A stretch of 64,000 nt of DNA from Alphaproteobacteria bacterium (GTDB lineage Bacteria > Pseudomonadota > Alphaproteobacteria > CACIAM-22H2), in the NCBI GenBank assembly GCA_017308135.1, contig JAFKFM010000006.1:623724-687723 (forward strand), in the 5' to 3' direction. A program made the translations under genes and the position numbers. The stretch's first letter is position 1; each line of letters opens with the position of its first letter. The notes under the pieces are model-generated. The model saw nothing but the letters and a program-made list of their open reading frames with translations. It was not told where the DNA came from and did no database searches. Shown piece by piece: positions 18,154-26,797 of this stretch.

Positions 18154-18185
18154 AAAACGACAAAACCCCGACCGTGGGATCGGGG
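18154..18185 (-). terminator. Regulatory terminator between SAM-II element and metZ
   Basis: On the minus strand, CCCCGA and TCGGGG (18180-18185 and 18166-18171) form a stem followed by TTTTgtcgTTTT, 15 nt before metZ. Its place directly after the riboswitch suggests transcriptional attenuation. A second hairpin, GGAACC/GGTTCC, lies between riboswitch and terminator. Confidence 0.8.
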
Positions 18186-18227
18186 CTTTCGGGCGGAACC
18201 GCGAGGGGTTCCGGGACTTCCGGCACC

Positions 18228-18290
18228 GACCTTTTAGCGGGAGGATTAACGTGACCCCGCAAGCCGGCCGGCCCAAATCGTCACGTGAGG
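18228..18290 (-). promoter_or_regulatory. SAM-II riboswitch
   Basis: The minus strand shows the conserved SAM-II core: GATTTGG, CCGGCTTGC, CACGTTAA and CGCTAAAAGG in order, able to form the compact H-type pseudoknot that binds S-adenosylmethionine. It starts a few bases after the predicted transcription start and precedes a terminator and metZ. SAM-V shares part of this core, but the gene context and the CCGGCTTGC loop favour SAM-II. Confidence 0.88.
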
Positions 18291-18293
18291 GCG

Positions 18294-18322
18294 AAACTAT
18301 TCCCGCCCCCGATTTCTGTCAA
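18294..18322 (-). promoter_or_regulatory. Sigma-70 promoter of metZ
   Basis: TTGACA (18317-18322) and TAGTTT (18294-18299) on the minus strand with a 17-nt spacer. Transcription would begin at about 18287, at the 5 prime end of the SAM-II element. Confidence 0.75.
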
Positions 18323-18336
18323 GCCGGACCGGCTTG
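18320..18336. promoter_or_regulatory. Perfect palindrome joining two divergent promoters
   Basis: CAAGCCGG-A-CCGGCTTG is a perfect 17-nt inverted repeat. Its two GGCTTG ends are the start of the metZ -35 box on one strand and of the tRNA-Gly -35 box on the other. It may bind a regulator or simply reflect matching promoter upstream ends. Confidence 0.4.
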
Positions 18337-18362
18337 CGAAAAACCCGAGCGCCGCCTATCTT
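18334..18362 (+). promoter_or_regulatory. Sigma-70 promoter of tRNA-Gly
   Basis: TTGCGA (18334-18339) and TATCTT (18357-18362) with a 17-nt spacer, ending 12 nt before the mature tRNA. Confidence 0.7.
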
Positions 18363-18374
18363 CCCGGACGGTTC

Positions 18375-18448
18375 GCGGGTGTAGCTCAATGGTAGAGCAG
18401 AAGCTTCCCAAGCTTACGACGAGGGTTCGATTCCCTTCACCCGCTCCA
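18375..18448 (+). tRNA. tRNA-Gly (anticodon CCC)
   Basis: A 74-nt cloverleaf with encoded CCA. Acceptor arms GCGGGTG and CACCCGC pair; D arm GCTC/GAGC encloses AATGGTA; the anticodon loop is TTCCCAA, giving anticodon CCC for GGG codons; the T arm carries GGTTCGATTCC. Its 3 prime half is overlapped on the other strand by the last codons of the peptide transporter ATPase. Confidence 0.96.
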
Positions 18449-20039
18449 CTTTCCCCGTAAAAGCCGCCGCCAGCAGCCGTCGCGTGTAATCCGCGCGCGG
18501 GTTGGCGAGCAGCGTTTCGGTCGCCCCTTCCTCGACGATTTTGCCGTCCTTCATCACGGCGATCCGGTCGGCCATCGCGCGCACGGTGGCAAGGTCGTGG
18601 CTGACGAACAGATAAGCCAGGCCATGCCGCGCCTGTAGGTCGCGCAGCAACTCGACGATCGCCTTTTGGATCGTGCGGTCGAGCGCCGAGGTCGGTTCGT
18701 CCAGGATCACGAGCTTGGGCCGCAGCACGATGGCGCGCGCGATGGCGATGCGTTGGCGCTGGCCGCCGGAAAATTCGTGCGGAAAGCGGCGGCGCATTTC
18801 CGGGTCGAGGCGCACTTCTTCGAGGGCTGCGGCCGCGCGCGAATCGCGTTGCGCGGCGGTGAGCGCGGGTTCGTGGACGCGCAAGCCCTCGCTCACGATC
18901 TCGCCCACGCTCATGCGCGGCGACAGCGAGCCGTAGGGGTCTTGAAAGACCATCTGTAAGGTTTTGCGGATCGGGCGCATCTCGGGCTTGGTCAGCGCCA
19001 GCAAGGCGCGATCCTCGAAGCGCACCAATCCGGTCGCGGGGGCGAGGCGCACGATACTGCGCGCCAGCGTCGATTTGCCCGAACCGGATTCACCGACGAG
19101 GCCGAGCGTCTCGCCCGCGCGCAAGGCGATCGATACGCCGTCGACCGCCTTCACCGTCAGCGTTCTGCGGCCGAACATCCCGCGTAGGATTTCGTATTCG
19201 ACGCGGATATCGTCGGCGGTCAGCACGATCGGCGCATCCGCCGCGATCGGCGCTTTCCGGCCCGCGGGCTCGGCGTCGAGCAATGCCTTCGTATAGTCGT
19301 GCTTGGGCGCCGCGAAAATTTCGGCGACGTTGCCGTGTTCGACGATCTCGCCGTTGCGCATCACGATCACGCGCTTGGCGAATCGGCGCACGAGACCCAG
19401 ATCGTGGGTGATGAACGCGATCGCCATGCCAAGCTCGCGTTGCAGGGCGCCGAGCAGTTCCAGAATTTCGGCCTGGATCGTCACGTCCAGCGCCGTGGTC
19501 GGTTCGTCGGCGACCAGCAGATCGGGCCCGTGCGCTAGCGCCATCGCGATCATCACGCGCTGGCGCTGCCCGCCCGACATTTCATGCGGATAGGAATCGA
19601 GCCTTGCGGCCGCATCGGGGATGCTCACGCGGTCGAGCAACGCGGCCGCGTCCTCGCGCGCCGCGACGCGGCTGATCGGCTTGTGCCGGCGCAGCACTTT
19701 CACGAGCTGCGCGCCGATCGTGTAGAGCGGATCGAGCGAGGTCATCGGCTCCTGGAAGATCATCGCGACCTTGCGGCCGCGAAACTCGTCAAGCTGCTTC
19801 TGCGTGGCGCCGATCAGTTCGACGTCGTTGAGTTTGGCTGAGCCCGTCCCCGTTCCGTTGGCGGCGAGCAAACCCAACGCGGCCAGCATCGTCTGGCTTT
19901 TGCCCGAGCCGGATTCGCCGACGATGGCCAGCGTCTCGCCCTTGTCGATCGCGAAGGAGACGCGCTTGACCGCGTGCAACTCGCCCGCCCCCGTGCGGAA
20001 GCGGATATCGAGATCGCGAATGGCGAGGACCGGCGCCAT
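18414..20039 (-). CDS. Peptide-type ABC transporter, two fused ATPase domains
   Basis: Protein of 541 residues with two OppD/OppF-like ATPases in tandem, as in YejF. First domain: [24 protein letters not shown] and [11 protein letters not shown]; second: [27 protein letters not shown] and [11 protein letters not shown]. It powers import through the two permeases encoded directly upstream (gap of 1 nt). The last residues ([11 protein letters not shown]) are read from DNA antisense to the tRNA-Gly gene; a stop is reached only inside the tRNA. Substrate is unknown: peptides, or another family 5 ligand. Confidence 0.88.
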   Translation of the reverse strand: MAPVLAIRDLDIRFRTGAGELHAVKRVSFAIDKGETLAIVGESGSGKSQTMLAALGLLAANGTGTGSAKLNDVELIGATQKQLDEFRGRKVAMIFQEPMTSLDPLYTIGAQLVKVLRRHKPISRVAAREDAAALLDRVSIPDAAARLDSYPHEMSGGQRQRVMIAMALAHGPDLLVADEPTTALDVTIQAEILELLGALQRELGMAIAFITHDLGLVRRFAKRVIVMRNGEIVEHGNVAEIFAAPKHDYTKALLDAEPAGRKAPIAADAPIVLTADDIRVEYEILRGMFGRRTLTVKAVDGVSIALRAGETLGLVGESGSGKSTLARSIVRLAPATGLVRFEDRALLALTKPEMRPIRKTLQMVFQDPYGSLSPRMSVGEIVSEGLRVHEPALTAAQRDSRAAAALEEVRLDPEMRRRFPHEFSGGQRQRIAIARAIVLRPKLVILDEPTSALDRTIQKAIVELLRDLQARHGLAYLFVSHDLATVRAMADRIAVMKDGKIVEEGATETLLANPRADYTRRLLAAAFTGKVERVKGIEPSS

Positions 20040-20040
20040 G

Positions 20041-21138
20041 TCAGCGATCGCGTGGGTCGAGCGCGTCGCGCAACCCGTCGCCCAGGAAGTTGAGGCAGAA
20101 CAGCGTCGTCGTCAGGAAGATCGCCGGGAACACCAGCAGATGCGTGTTGCCCTGGATGTTGCGCGCCCCGTCGGCGATCAACACGCCCCAGCTCGTCATC
20201 GGCTCCTGCACGCCCAGGCCCAGGAACGACAGGAAGCTTTCCAGCAGAATGACCTTCGGCACCAGCAGGGTCGTGTAGACGACGACGGGGCCAAGGGTGT
20301 TCGGGACAATATGCCGCGTGAGAATGCCCGTGGCGCTCACGCCGAGCGTTTCGGCGGCCGCGACGAACTCGCGGCGCTTCAAGCTCAGCGTCTGGCCGCG
20401 CACGATGCGCGCCATGTCGAGCCATTCGACCGCCCCGACCGCGATGAACATCAGCACGAAATTGCGGCCGAAAAACACGACCAGCATGATCACGAAGAAG
20501 ATGAAGGGCAGGGAATAGAGCACGTCGACCGCGCGCATCATCAGCGCGTCGATGCGCCCGCCCGCGAAACCGGCGACGGCGCCGTAAACGACGCCGATGG
20601 AAATGGCGACGAAGGTCGCGAGCAAGCCGATGGCGAGACTGACGCGCCCGGCGATCAATGTGCGCGCCAGAAGATCGCGCCCGTTGCCGTCGGTACCGAA
20701 GAAGAAGTAATTCCGTTCCAACTTCACGTCGACGATCAGGCGCTTGCCGTCGTCTTCGCGCGCCGTTACGCGCGCCGCTTCGAACAGATCGGAGCGTTCG
20801 AAAAACGCGAGCGAACGTTCGTCGATGGCGCGGGGCGCTTCTAGTACGATCTTCAGCGTCTCGCCGTCGCGCGCGATATCCGTGGCGCGGGCGCGCAAGC
20901 GCGACGCGATGCGCTCGATTGCGGGCGCGATCAGATCTTCCGTGGGCTGGGCTTGCAGCGACGGCCGCACGCGCACGTAATCGGGATAGACGCGGTCATA
21001 GGCGTTGCCGCTCAGCATCGGGCCGAAGACGCAGGCGAGCGCCAGCAGAATCAGCATGGCAAGGCTCGCCGTCGCCGCCCGGTTGCGCCGCAGTCGCCGC
21101 GCCGCGTCGGCCCACAGCGCGTTTCCGGCGGCGCTCAT
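20041..21138 (-). CDS. Peptide-type ABC transporter permease (OppC/YejE-like)
   Basis: Inner-membrane permease of 365 residues. A first helix near 20-45 is followed by a large periplasmic loop (to about 150), then GTDGNGRDLLARTLIAGRVSL and five further helices with the ATPase-contact segment EFVAAAETLGVSATGILTRH. Large loops of this kind mark the YejE branch. Its ATG overlaps the stop of the partner permease by 4 nt. Confidence 0.88.
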   Translation of the reverse strand: MSAAGNALWADAARRLRRNRAATASLAMLILLALACVFGPMLSGNAYDRVYPDYVRVRPSLQAQPTEDLIAPAIERIASRLRARATDIARDGETLKIVLEAPRAIDERSLAFFERSDLFEAARVTAREDDGKRLIVDVKLERNYFFFGTDGNGRDLLARTLIAGRVSLAIGLLATFVAISIGVVYGAVAGFAGGRIDALMMRAVDVLYSLPFIFFVIMLVVFFGRNFVLMFIAVGAVEWLDMARIVRGQTLSLKRREFVAAAETLGVSATGILTRHIVPNTLGPVVVYTTLLVPKVILLESFLSFLGLGVQEPMTSWGVLIADGARNIQGNTHLLVFPAIFLTTTLFCLNFLGDGLRDALDPRDR

Positions 21139-22055
21139 TCGTAGCGCACGCGCGGATCGAGCAGCGCGTAAAGGATATCGACGATCAGATTGAAGACCAG
21201 CACGAACACCGCGACGACGACGACGGTACCCATCACCAGCGTGTAGTCGCGGTTCAAAGCGCCTTCGACGAAATAGCGCCCGATGCCGGGCAGGCCGAAA
21301 ATCGTTTCGACCACGACCGATCCGGTCAGCAGCGCCGCCGCTGTGGGACCGAGATAGGACACGACCGGCAGCAGGGCGGCGCGCAACCCATGCTCGGCGA
21401 CGTGGCGGGACCCGAGCCCCAGCGAGCGCAGCGTGCGGATATGGTCGGCGCGCAAGGTTTCGATCATCGCGGCGCGGGTCATGCGCGCGACCACGGCGAT
21501 CTGCGGCAAGGCCAGCACGATCACCGGCAGGATCACATTTCGCAGCGCCCCGTTATTCCAACCGCCGACCGGCAGCCAGGCGAGCGTCAGTCCGAATATG
21601 ATCTGCAGCACGGGGGCGACGACGAAATTGGGGATCGTCACGCCGGCGGTCGCGAAGCCGACGACCGCGTGATCGGCACCAGTGTTCTGGCGCATCGCGG
21701 CGAAGGCGCCGAGGCCGGCCCCAAGGACCAGCGCCAGAAGAATGGCGCCGCCGCCCAGCGCCATCGAGACGGGCAGCCCTTGCATCAGAATCTGCGCGAC
21801 CGAGAAGTCGCGCATGAAGAAGGACGGGCCCAGATCGCCGCGCGCGAGATTGCCGAGATAACGCAGATATTGCTCGTGCAGCGGCAGGTCGAGACCGTAG
21901 GCGCGCTGCAAATTCTCCATGATCTTCGCCTCCAGCGGCCGTTCCAGATCGAACGGGCCGCCGGGGGCGAGGCGCATCAAGAAGAACGAGAGCGTGACGA
22001 CGACGAACAAAGTCGGGATCGCGCTCAAGAAGCGTCGAAGAACGAAGCCGAGCAT
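21135..22055 (-). CDS. Peptide-type ABC transporter permease (OppB-like)
   Basis: Permease of 306 residues with about six membrane helices. Seen: the N-terminal LRRFLSAIPTLFVVVTLSFF helix, RLAPGGPFD, the EAA-type loop SRHVAEHGLRAALLPVVSY, and the C-terminal LLDPRVRYE that is standard in the family. It pairs with the adjoining OppC-like permease. Starts 27 nt after the binding-protein gene. Confidence 0.9.
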   Translation of the reverse strand: MLGFVLRRFLSAIPTLFVVVTLSFFLMRLAPGGPFDLERPLEAKIMENLQRAYGLDLPLHEQYLRYLGNLARGDLGPSFFMRDFSVAQILMQGLPVSMALGGGAILLALVLGAGLGAFAAMRQNTGADHAVVGFATAGVTIPNFVVAPVLQIIFGLTLAWLPVGGWNNGALRNVILPVIVLALPQIAVVARMTRAAMIETLRADHIRTLRSLGLGSRHVAEHGLRAALLPVVSYLGPTAAALLTGSVVVETIFGLPGIGRYFVEGALNRDYTLVMGTVVVVAVFVLVFNLIVDILYALLDPRVRYE

Positions 22056-22082
22056 GCGGTCGTTTCCGGCCGCTTTGTCCGA

Positions 22083-23675
22083 TCAGTTCTTGATCGAGAC
22101 GTAACGCGACGCGTTGGCGCCGCGCAGATTGGGGATATAGCCCTCGACCTTGTTCGAAAGCAGGTTGCGGTTCGAATAGAACAGCAGGCCGACATAGGGA
22201 TTCTCGCGCACGACGATCGCTTCGGCGCGGGCCAGGATCTGCGCGCGTTTGCCGAGATCGATTTCCTCGCTTGCCTGTTTCATCAAGCCGTCGAATTCCG
22301 GATTCGACCAGCGCGCGTAGTTGAAGCCCTTGTTGTCGCTTTGCAGCAGGAACAGGAAGTTCTGCGGATCGGAGTAATCGCCGATCCAGCCCGCGCGTGC
22401 CACGTCGAAATCGCCGCCGTCGCGCAGATGCGCGAAATGGGTGCGCGTATCGGTGTTGACGAAGGTGGTTTCGACGCCGATCTGCTTCCACATATCGGCG
22501 ATCGCGACGGCCGAGGCGCGGTTGTTGTCGGTCGTGTTGTAACGGATTTGCACGCTCAGCTTCTTGGCCCCGGGCCCGAAACCCGCGGCGGCGAGCAGTT
22601 TCTTGGCCTCGTCCTCGCGGTCGATCGGCGACATCGCCTTGTAGTCGACCTCGACCGGAGTGGGCACGTAATTGCCGATGCCGGGCGGAATCCAGCCGAA
22701 AGCCGGCACCATCGTTTCCTGCCAAACCTGTTCGGCCAGGAACTCGCGATCGATCACCATCGACAGCGCGCGGCGCACGCGCACGTCGTCGAACGGCGCC
22801 TTCGCGGTGTTGAAGGCGAAATACCATGTGCCGAGATAGGGCGTGATCTTGACCTGATCGCCCAGACGCTGGCGCAGGAACTTGATCTGGTCGGCGGGAA
22901 TGTCGGTCGTGACGTGCAACTCGCCCGCCAGGAAGCGGCGCGCACCCGCCGCCAGATCGGGATGCGGGATGAAGTTGACGATATCGACCTTCACCGCGCC
23001 CGCGTCATGGAAGGTCGGGTTCTTGGCGAGGCGGATATGCGAATTGGGCACGTTCTCGACCAGACGGAACGCGCCGTTGGATACGAGATTGCCGGGCTTC
23101 ACGAAATCGGCACCGAAACGCTCGACCGTCGGGCGATGCACCGGGGCGCCGGTCTGATGCGTCAGCAATTCCAGGAAATACGGCGTGGGCCGCTCCAGAT
23201 CGATGCGCAACGTGCGCGTATCGACCGCCTTCACGCCCATATCGTCGGCGGTTTTGCCCTGGCCCTTGTTGAAGGCTTCGGCGTTCAGGATGGGGTAAAG
23301 GATGTTCGCGTATTTGGCGCCGGTCGCGGGGGTCATGATCCGCTTCAGCGAATATTCGAAATCGCCCGCGACGACCGGATCGCCGTTCGACCAGCGCGCA
23401 TTGGCGCGCAAGGCGAAAGTGTAGCTTTTGCCGTCGGGCGAGACCGTCCAGCTTTCGGCGACACCCGGCGCCACGCGGCCGCGCGCATCGTGGATGACCA
23501 GATTTTCGAACAGGTCGCGGATCAGATGCGCTTCGGCGACCGTCGAGGTTTTATGCGGATCGAGGGTCTCGGGATCGGCGTCGTAACCGCGATTGAAGGT
23601 CACCTGCGCCGACGCGGCGGAAGCCGCGAAGATCAGCGCAAAACCGCATGCGCGCAACGCCGTTCGAATGCCCAT
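22083..23675 (-). CDS. Periplasmic substrate-binding protein, family 5 (OppA-like)
   Basis: Secreted receptor of 530 residues for the adjoining importer. A signal peptide covers about residues 1-23, ending ASA before QVTFNRGY. Seen: DPETLDPHKT, the family block around VAPGVAESWTVSPDGKSYTFALR, FNTAKAPFDDVRVRRALSMVIDRE, and a late SNPEFDGLMKQA. Length and motifs fit oligopeptide-binding proteins; the ligand cannot be told from sequence. First gene of its operon. Confidence 0.9.
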   Translation of the reverse strand: MGIRTALRACGFALIFAASAASAQVTFNRGYDADPETLDPHKTSTVAEAHLIRDLFENLVIHDARGRVAPGVAESWTVSPDGKSYTFALRANARWSNGDPVVAGDFEYSLKRIMTPATGAKYANILYPILNAEAFNKGQGKTADDMGVKAVDTRTLRIDLERPTPYFLELLTHQTGAPVHRPTVERFGADFVKPGNLVSNGAFRLVENVPNSHIRLAKNPTFHDAGAVKVDIVNFIPHPDLAAGARRFLAGELHVTTDIPADQIKFLRQRLGDQVKITPYLGTWYFAFNTAKAPFDDVRVRRALSMVIDREFLAEQVWQETMVPAFGWIPPGIGNYVPTPVEVDYKAMSPIDREDEAKKLLAAAGFGPGAKKLSVQIRYNTTDNNRASAVAIADMWKQIGVETTFVNTDTRTHFAHLRDGGDFDVARAGWIGDYSDPQNFLFLLQSDNKGFNYARWSNPEFDGLMKQASEEIDLGKRAQILARAEAIVVRENPYVGLLFYSNRNLLSNKVEGYIPNLRGANASRYVSIKN

Positions 23676-23738
23676 GGATCGCCCCTGTCCGTTGTTTATG
23701 ACGGTCAGTTTGCCATTTCCCGGCGTTACGGAAAAGCG

Positions 23739-24566
23739 TCAGCGGATGCCCGCGCGCATAAAACTCTGGATGAACTGGCGCTGGAACAGCAGGAAGGCGA
23801 TCAGCAGGGGCCCGCAGCTCATCAGTGTCGCCGCCGTGATGACCGACCAGTCGACACCCTGTTCGATCGCCGTGAACACCCGCAAGCCCACGGTCAGCGG
23901 GCGCGTCTCGACCGAGTTGGTGACGATCAGCGGCCACAGGAAATTGTTCCAGTGATAGCTGACCGAGACGAGCCCGAAGGCGATATAGGTCGGCCGCGCC
24001 AGCGGCACGTAAACGCGCCACAGCGTGACCAGCACGCCGGCCCCTTCCACGCGCGCCGCGTCGTCCAATTCCTTGGGCAGGCTTTTGAAGGTCTGGCGCA
24101 GCAGGAAAATCCCGAACGCCGAGGCGAAATAGGGCAGGCCGATGCCCAAAATCGTATCGACGAGGCCCAGCTGCGCCATGATCAGGTAATTCTCGACCAG
24201 CAGCACGTCGGGCATGATCATCAGCTGCACGAGGACGAGCGCGAAGGCGATGTCGCGCCCGATGAACTCGAACCGCGCGAAGGCATAGGCGGCGAGGGTG
24301 ACGAGCACGAGCTGCCCCGCCAGCACCATCGTCACCAGCGCGAAGGTGTTGAGGAAGTAGCGCGCGAACGGGGCGGCGTTCCACGCCTTGACGAAATTCT
24401 CGACCGACAGCGGCGCCCACAATACGAACTTGGTCGCGTATTCCGGCGGGTGGAACGCGGTCCACACGCAATAGAGCAGCGGGGCGATCCAGAAGATCGC
24501 CAGCGCCCAGGCGCCGAAAGTTTCGAGCGCGCGGCCGAGCCCGCGCGGCGCCAGCGCGTCGCTCAT
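23739..24566 (-). CDS. ugpE: Sugar/glycerol-phosphate ABC permease (UgpE-like)
   Basis: Inner-membrane permease of 275 residues with six helices. Seen: AFHPPEY after the first helix, NFVKAWNAAPFARYFLNT, and the ATPase-contact loop ELDDAARVEGAGVLVTLWRVYVPLARP. The end RQFIQSFMRAGIR resembles UgpE (KGA/RAGIR-like). The ATG at 24564-24566 overlaps the ugpA stop by 4 nt. Last gene of the ugpCBAE-like operon. Confidence 0.8.
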   Translation of the reverse strand: MSDALAPRGLGRALETFGAWALAIFWIAPLLYCVWTAFHPPEYATKFVLWAPLSVENFVKAWNAAPFARYFLNTFALVTMVLAGQLVLVTLAAYAFARFEFIGRDIAFALVLVQLMIMPDVLLVENYLIMAQLGLVDTILGIGLPYFASAFGIFLLRQTFKSLPKELDDAARVEGAGVLVTLWRVYVPLARPTYIAFGLVSVSYHWNNFLWPLIVTNSVETRPLTVGLRVFTAIEQGVDWSVITAATLMSCGPLLIAFLLFQRQFIQSFMRAGIR

Positions 24567-25438
24567 CGGTAATGGATCCGCTTTTCGAGCACGACGAACT
24601 GGATCAGCGCGACGGTGCCGAGGATCGCGAGCAGCACGACCGTCAATGTCGCGGCATAGGCGACGTCCCAATAGCGGAAGGCGACGTCGTAGATCATCAC
24701 CAGCAGCAGCATGCTCGCGTTGTTGGGGCCGCCGGCGGTCAAGGCCACGACGTGGTCGACCATGCGGAACGCGCCGATGATGGCGTTGATCAGCACGAAC
24801 AACGTGGTCGGCATCAGCAACGGGAAGGTCACGCGGCGGAAAAAGGTCCAGCGCCCGCAGCCTTCGATCGCCGCCGCTTCGGCAAGGTTGGGCGGCATCG
24901 ATTGCAACGCGGCCAGATAGAAGATCATGAAGAATCCGGCTTCCTTCCAGATCGTCATCACGATCAGGCAGCCGAGAACGGTGCCGGGTTCGCCCAGCCA
25001 ATTCGTCGCGCGCAGGCCGAACAACCCGCGGATCTGATCGAACAGCCCGTAATCGGGTGTGTAGAAGAACAGCCAGATATTCGCGACCGCGATCATCGGC
25101 AGCACGGTCGGCGTGAAATAGGCGAGGCGCAGCCAGGTGCGCCCGGCGAGTTTCTCGTTGACCCACAGCGCCATCAGCATGGCCAGCGCGACGGAAACGG
25201 GAATCGTGCCGACCGCGTACCAGAAATTATTGATCAACGCCTGCCAGAAGACAGGGTCGTCGATCATGCCCTGGTAATTGTCGACGCCGACATAAACCGA
25301 CGGGCGGTTGCGACGTGCTGTCGAATGGAACGAGTGATAGAGCGTGGCGATCGCCGGCCAATGCGTGAACGCGGCCAGCAGCACGAAGGCGGGACCCAGA
25401 AGCAGCCAGCCGTAGATCGTCGCTCTTGCTTTGCTCAT
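24563..25438 (-). CDS. ugpA: Sugar/glycerol-phosphate ABC permease (UgpA-like)
   Basis: Permease of 291 residues with six helices, partner of the UgpE-like protein. Seen: LLGPAFVLLAAFTHWPAI, ALWVNEKLAGRTWLRLAYF, and the contact loop MPPNLAEAAAIEGCGRWTFFRRVTFPLL. It begins 48 nt after the binding-protein gene. Members of this family import glycerol-3-phosphate, its diesters, or sugars. Confidence 0.82.
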   Translation of the reverse strand: MSKARATIYGWLLLGPAFVLLAAFTHWPAIATLYHSFHSTARRNRPSVYVGVDNYQGMIDDPVFWQALINNFWYAVGTIPVSVALAMLMALWVNEKLAGRTWLRLAYFTPTVLPMIAVANIWLFFYTPDYGLFDQIRGLFGLRATNWLGEPGTVLGCLIVMTIWKEAGFFMIFYLAALQSMPPNLAEAAAIEGCGRWTFFRRVTFPLLMPTTLFVLINAIIGAFRMVDHVVALTAGGPNNASMLLLVMIYDVAFRYWDVAYAATLTVVLLAILGTVALIQFVVLEKRIHYR

Positions 25439-25486
25439 GCGCGGGAAAACCGGGGCGGCGGCATCGATCCGCCGCCCCGTCGCTCC

Positions 25487-26782
25487 TTATCGCTGGAAGG
25501 GGCGCAGCAAGCGCTGGGCTTCGCGTTGCGCCTCGGCCATCGCGACCTGGGCGGGTTTGGTCCCCGTCAGGCCGGCTTGCAGACCGTCGTTCAACGCTTT
25601 GGTCACGCGCTGATTGTCGTGCGTCGACAATTCCGCCCAGGCGAGCGGCAATTGATCGCGCGCGACCGCCGCCGCCGGGAAGCCGGCGACATAGTCCTTC
25701 ATGCGCTGGGTTTCGAACGCCGCCGGCGTCACGGCGACATAGCCCGTGTCGATGCCCCATTGCGCGGCGCGGTCGGGCTGCGTGACGAATTTCGCGAAGG
25801 CCGTTGCCGCCGCGCGTTCGGCCGCACTCGCCTTTTTGAAGACATAGAAATTGCCGCCGCCGGTGGGCGAACCGCCGCGCCGGCCGAACGGCATCATGCC
25901 CACGCCGAAATCGAATTTCGCGTTCGTGCGCACGTTGGTCAGGTTGCCCGTCGTCGTCCACATGATGGCGACCTTGCGCTCGAAGAAGTCGCGCGGCGTG
26001 GTGCCCCATTCGACGATGCCGGTCGGATGCACCTTGTGCTTCATCGACAGGTCCATCCAGTATTGCAGCGCCTCGACGACCTTGGGATCGTCGAAGAAGG
26101 TGCGCGTGCCTTCCGGGTTCATCAGGCGCACGTCGTTCTGCGTGGTCAGCGCCTGGAACAGCCAATACGGGAAGCCGGAGCTGGGGATCTGCATGCCCCA
26201 TTGCGAGGTATTGCCCGACGCATCGCGCTTGGTCAGCTTCGTCGCGATCTCGATCTGGTCGGCCCAGGTCTTCGGCGGCACGTCCGGGTTCAGGCCCGCT
26301 TCCTTGAACAATTCCTTGTTCCAGTACTGCACGATGGTGGAGCGCTGGAAGGGAATGCCCCAGGTCTTGCCCTCGGCCTGGCTGTTTTCCATGAACGCGG
26401 GATAGAAGCTCTTGATCCACGCCTGATCCGAATCGTCGAACGGCACGATCACGTCTTCGTCGATCAGCGTGAACATGTCGGTCGACAGCAGGATCGCGAA
26501 ATGCGGGAAGTCGTTCGACTTCAGCGCCGTCAGCGTCTTGGCGATCGTGTCCTGGTACGAGCCCGTATAGATCGGTTGCACCTTGATCGACGGATTCTCG
26601 CGCTCGAAATCGGCGCACATCGTGTCGATCAGCTTGGTGATCGGGCCGCCGACGGCGACGGGATAGTAGAAGTTGAGGCGCGTCTGGCCTTGCGCCAATG
26701 CCGGGGCCGCCAGCTTGGCCGTACCCGCCAATGCCAATCCGCCGGCGACGAAGCCGCGACGGCCGAATTTCGAAACGGTCAT
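25487..26782 (-). CDS. ugpB: Periplasmic binding protein, UgpB-like
   Basis: Family 1 extracellular solute-binding protein of 431 residues. The N-terminus has a twin-arginine-type signal (GRRGFVAGGLALAG, then PALAQ), so it may be exported folded. Seen: FYYPVAVGGPITKLIDTMCADFE, an N-terminal block like UgpB and relatives, and VKVQPIYTGSYQDTIAK-like docking sequence. Ligand inferred as glycerol-3-phosphate or a related compound, because all four genes lie in ugp-like order; sugars remain possible. 15 nt after the ATPase gene. Confidence 0.8.
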   Translation of the reverse strand: MTVSKFGRRGFVAGGLALAGTAKLAAPALAQGQTRLNFYYPVAVGGPITKLIDTMCADFERENPSIKVQPIYTGSYQDTIAKTLTALKSNDFPHFAILLSTDMFTLIDEDVIVPFDDSDQAWIKSFYPAFMENSQAEGKTWGIPFQRSTIVQYWNKELFKEAGLNPDVPPKTWADQIEIATKLTKRDASGNTSQWGMQIPSSGFPYWLFQALTTQNDVRLMNPEGTRTFFDDPKVVEALQYWMDLSMKHKVHPTGIVEWGTTPRDFFERKVAIMWTTTGNLTNVRTNAKFDFGVGMMPFGRRGGSPTGGGNFYVFKKASAAERAAATAFAKFVTQPDRAAQWGIDTGYVAVTPAAFETQRMKDYVAGFPAAAVARDQLPLAWAELSTHDNQRVTKALNDGLQAGLTGTKPAQVAMAEAQREAQRLLRPFQR

Positions 26783-26797
26783 TTGACTCTCCCTTGT

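Noticed and set aside
18140-18262. N-terminal extension of metZ by 41 codons
   Set aside because: It would translate through the terminator and part of the SAM-II element; the ATG at 18139 gives the normal protein start.
20658-24572. Plus-strand open frame of 1304 codons
   Set aside because: It is antisense to three transporter genes and is rich in Arg and His from reversed GC-rich codons, with no domains.
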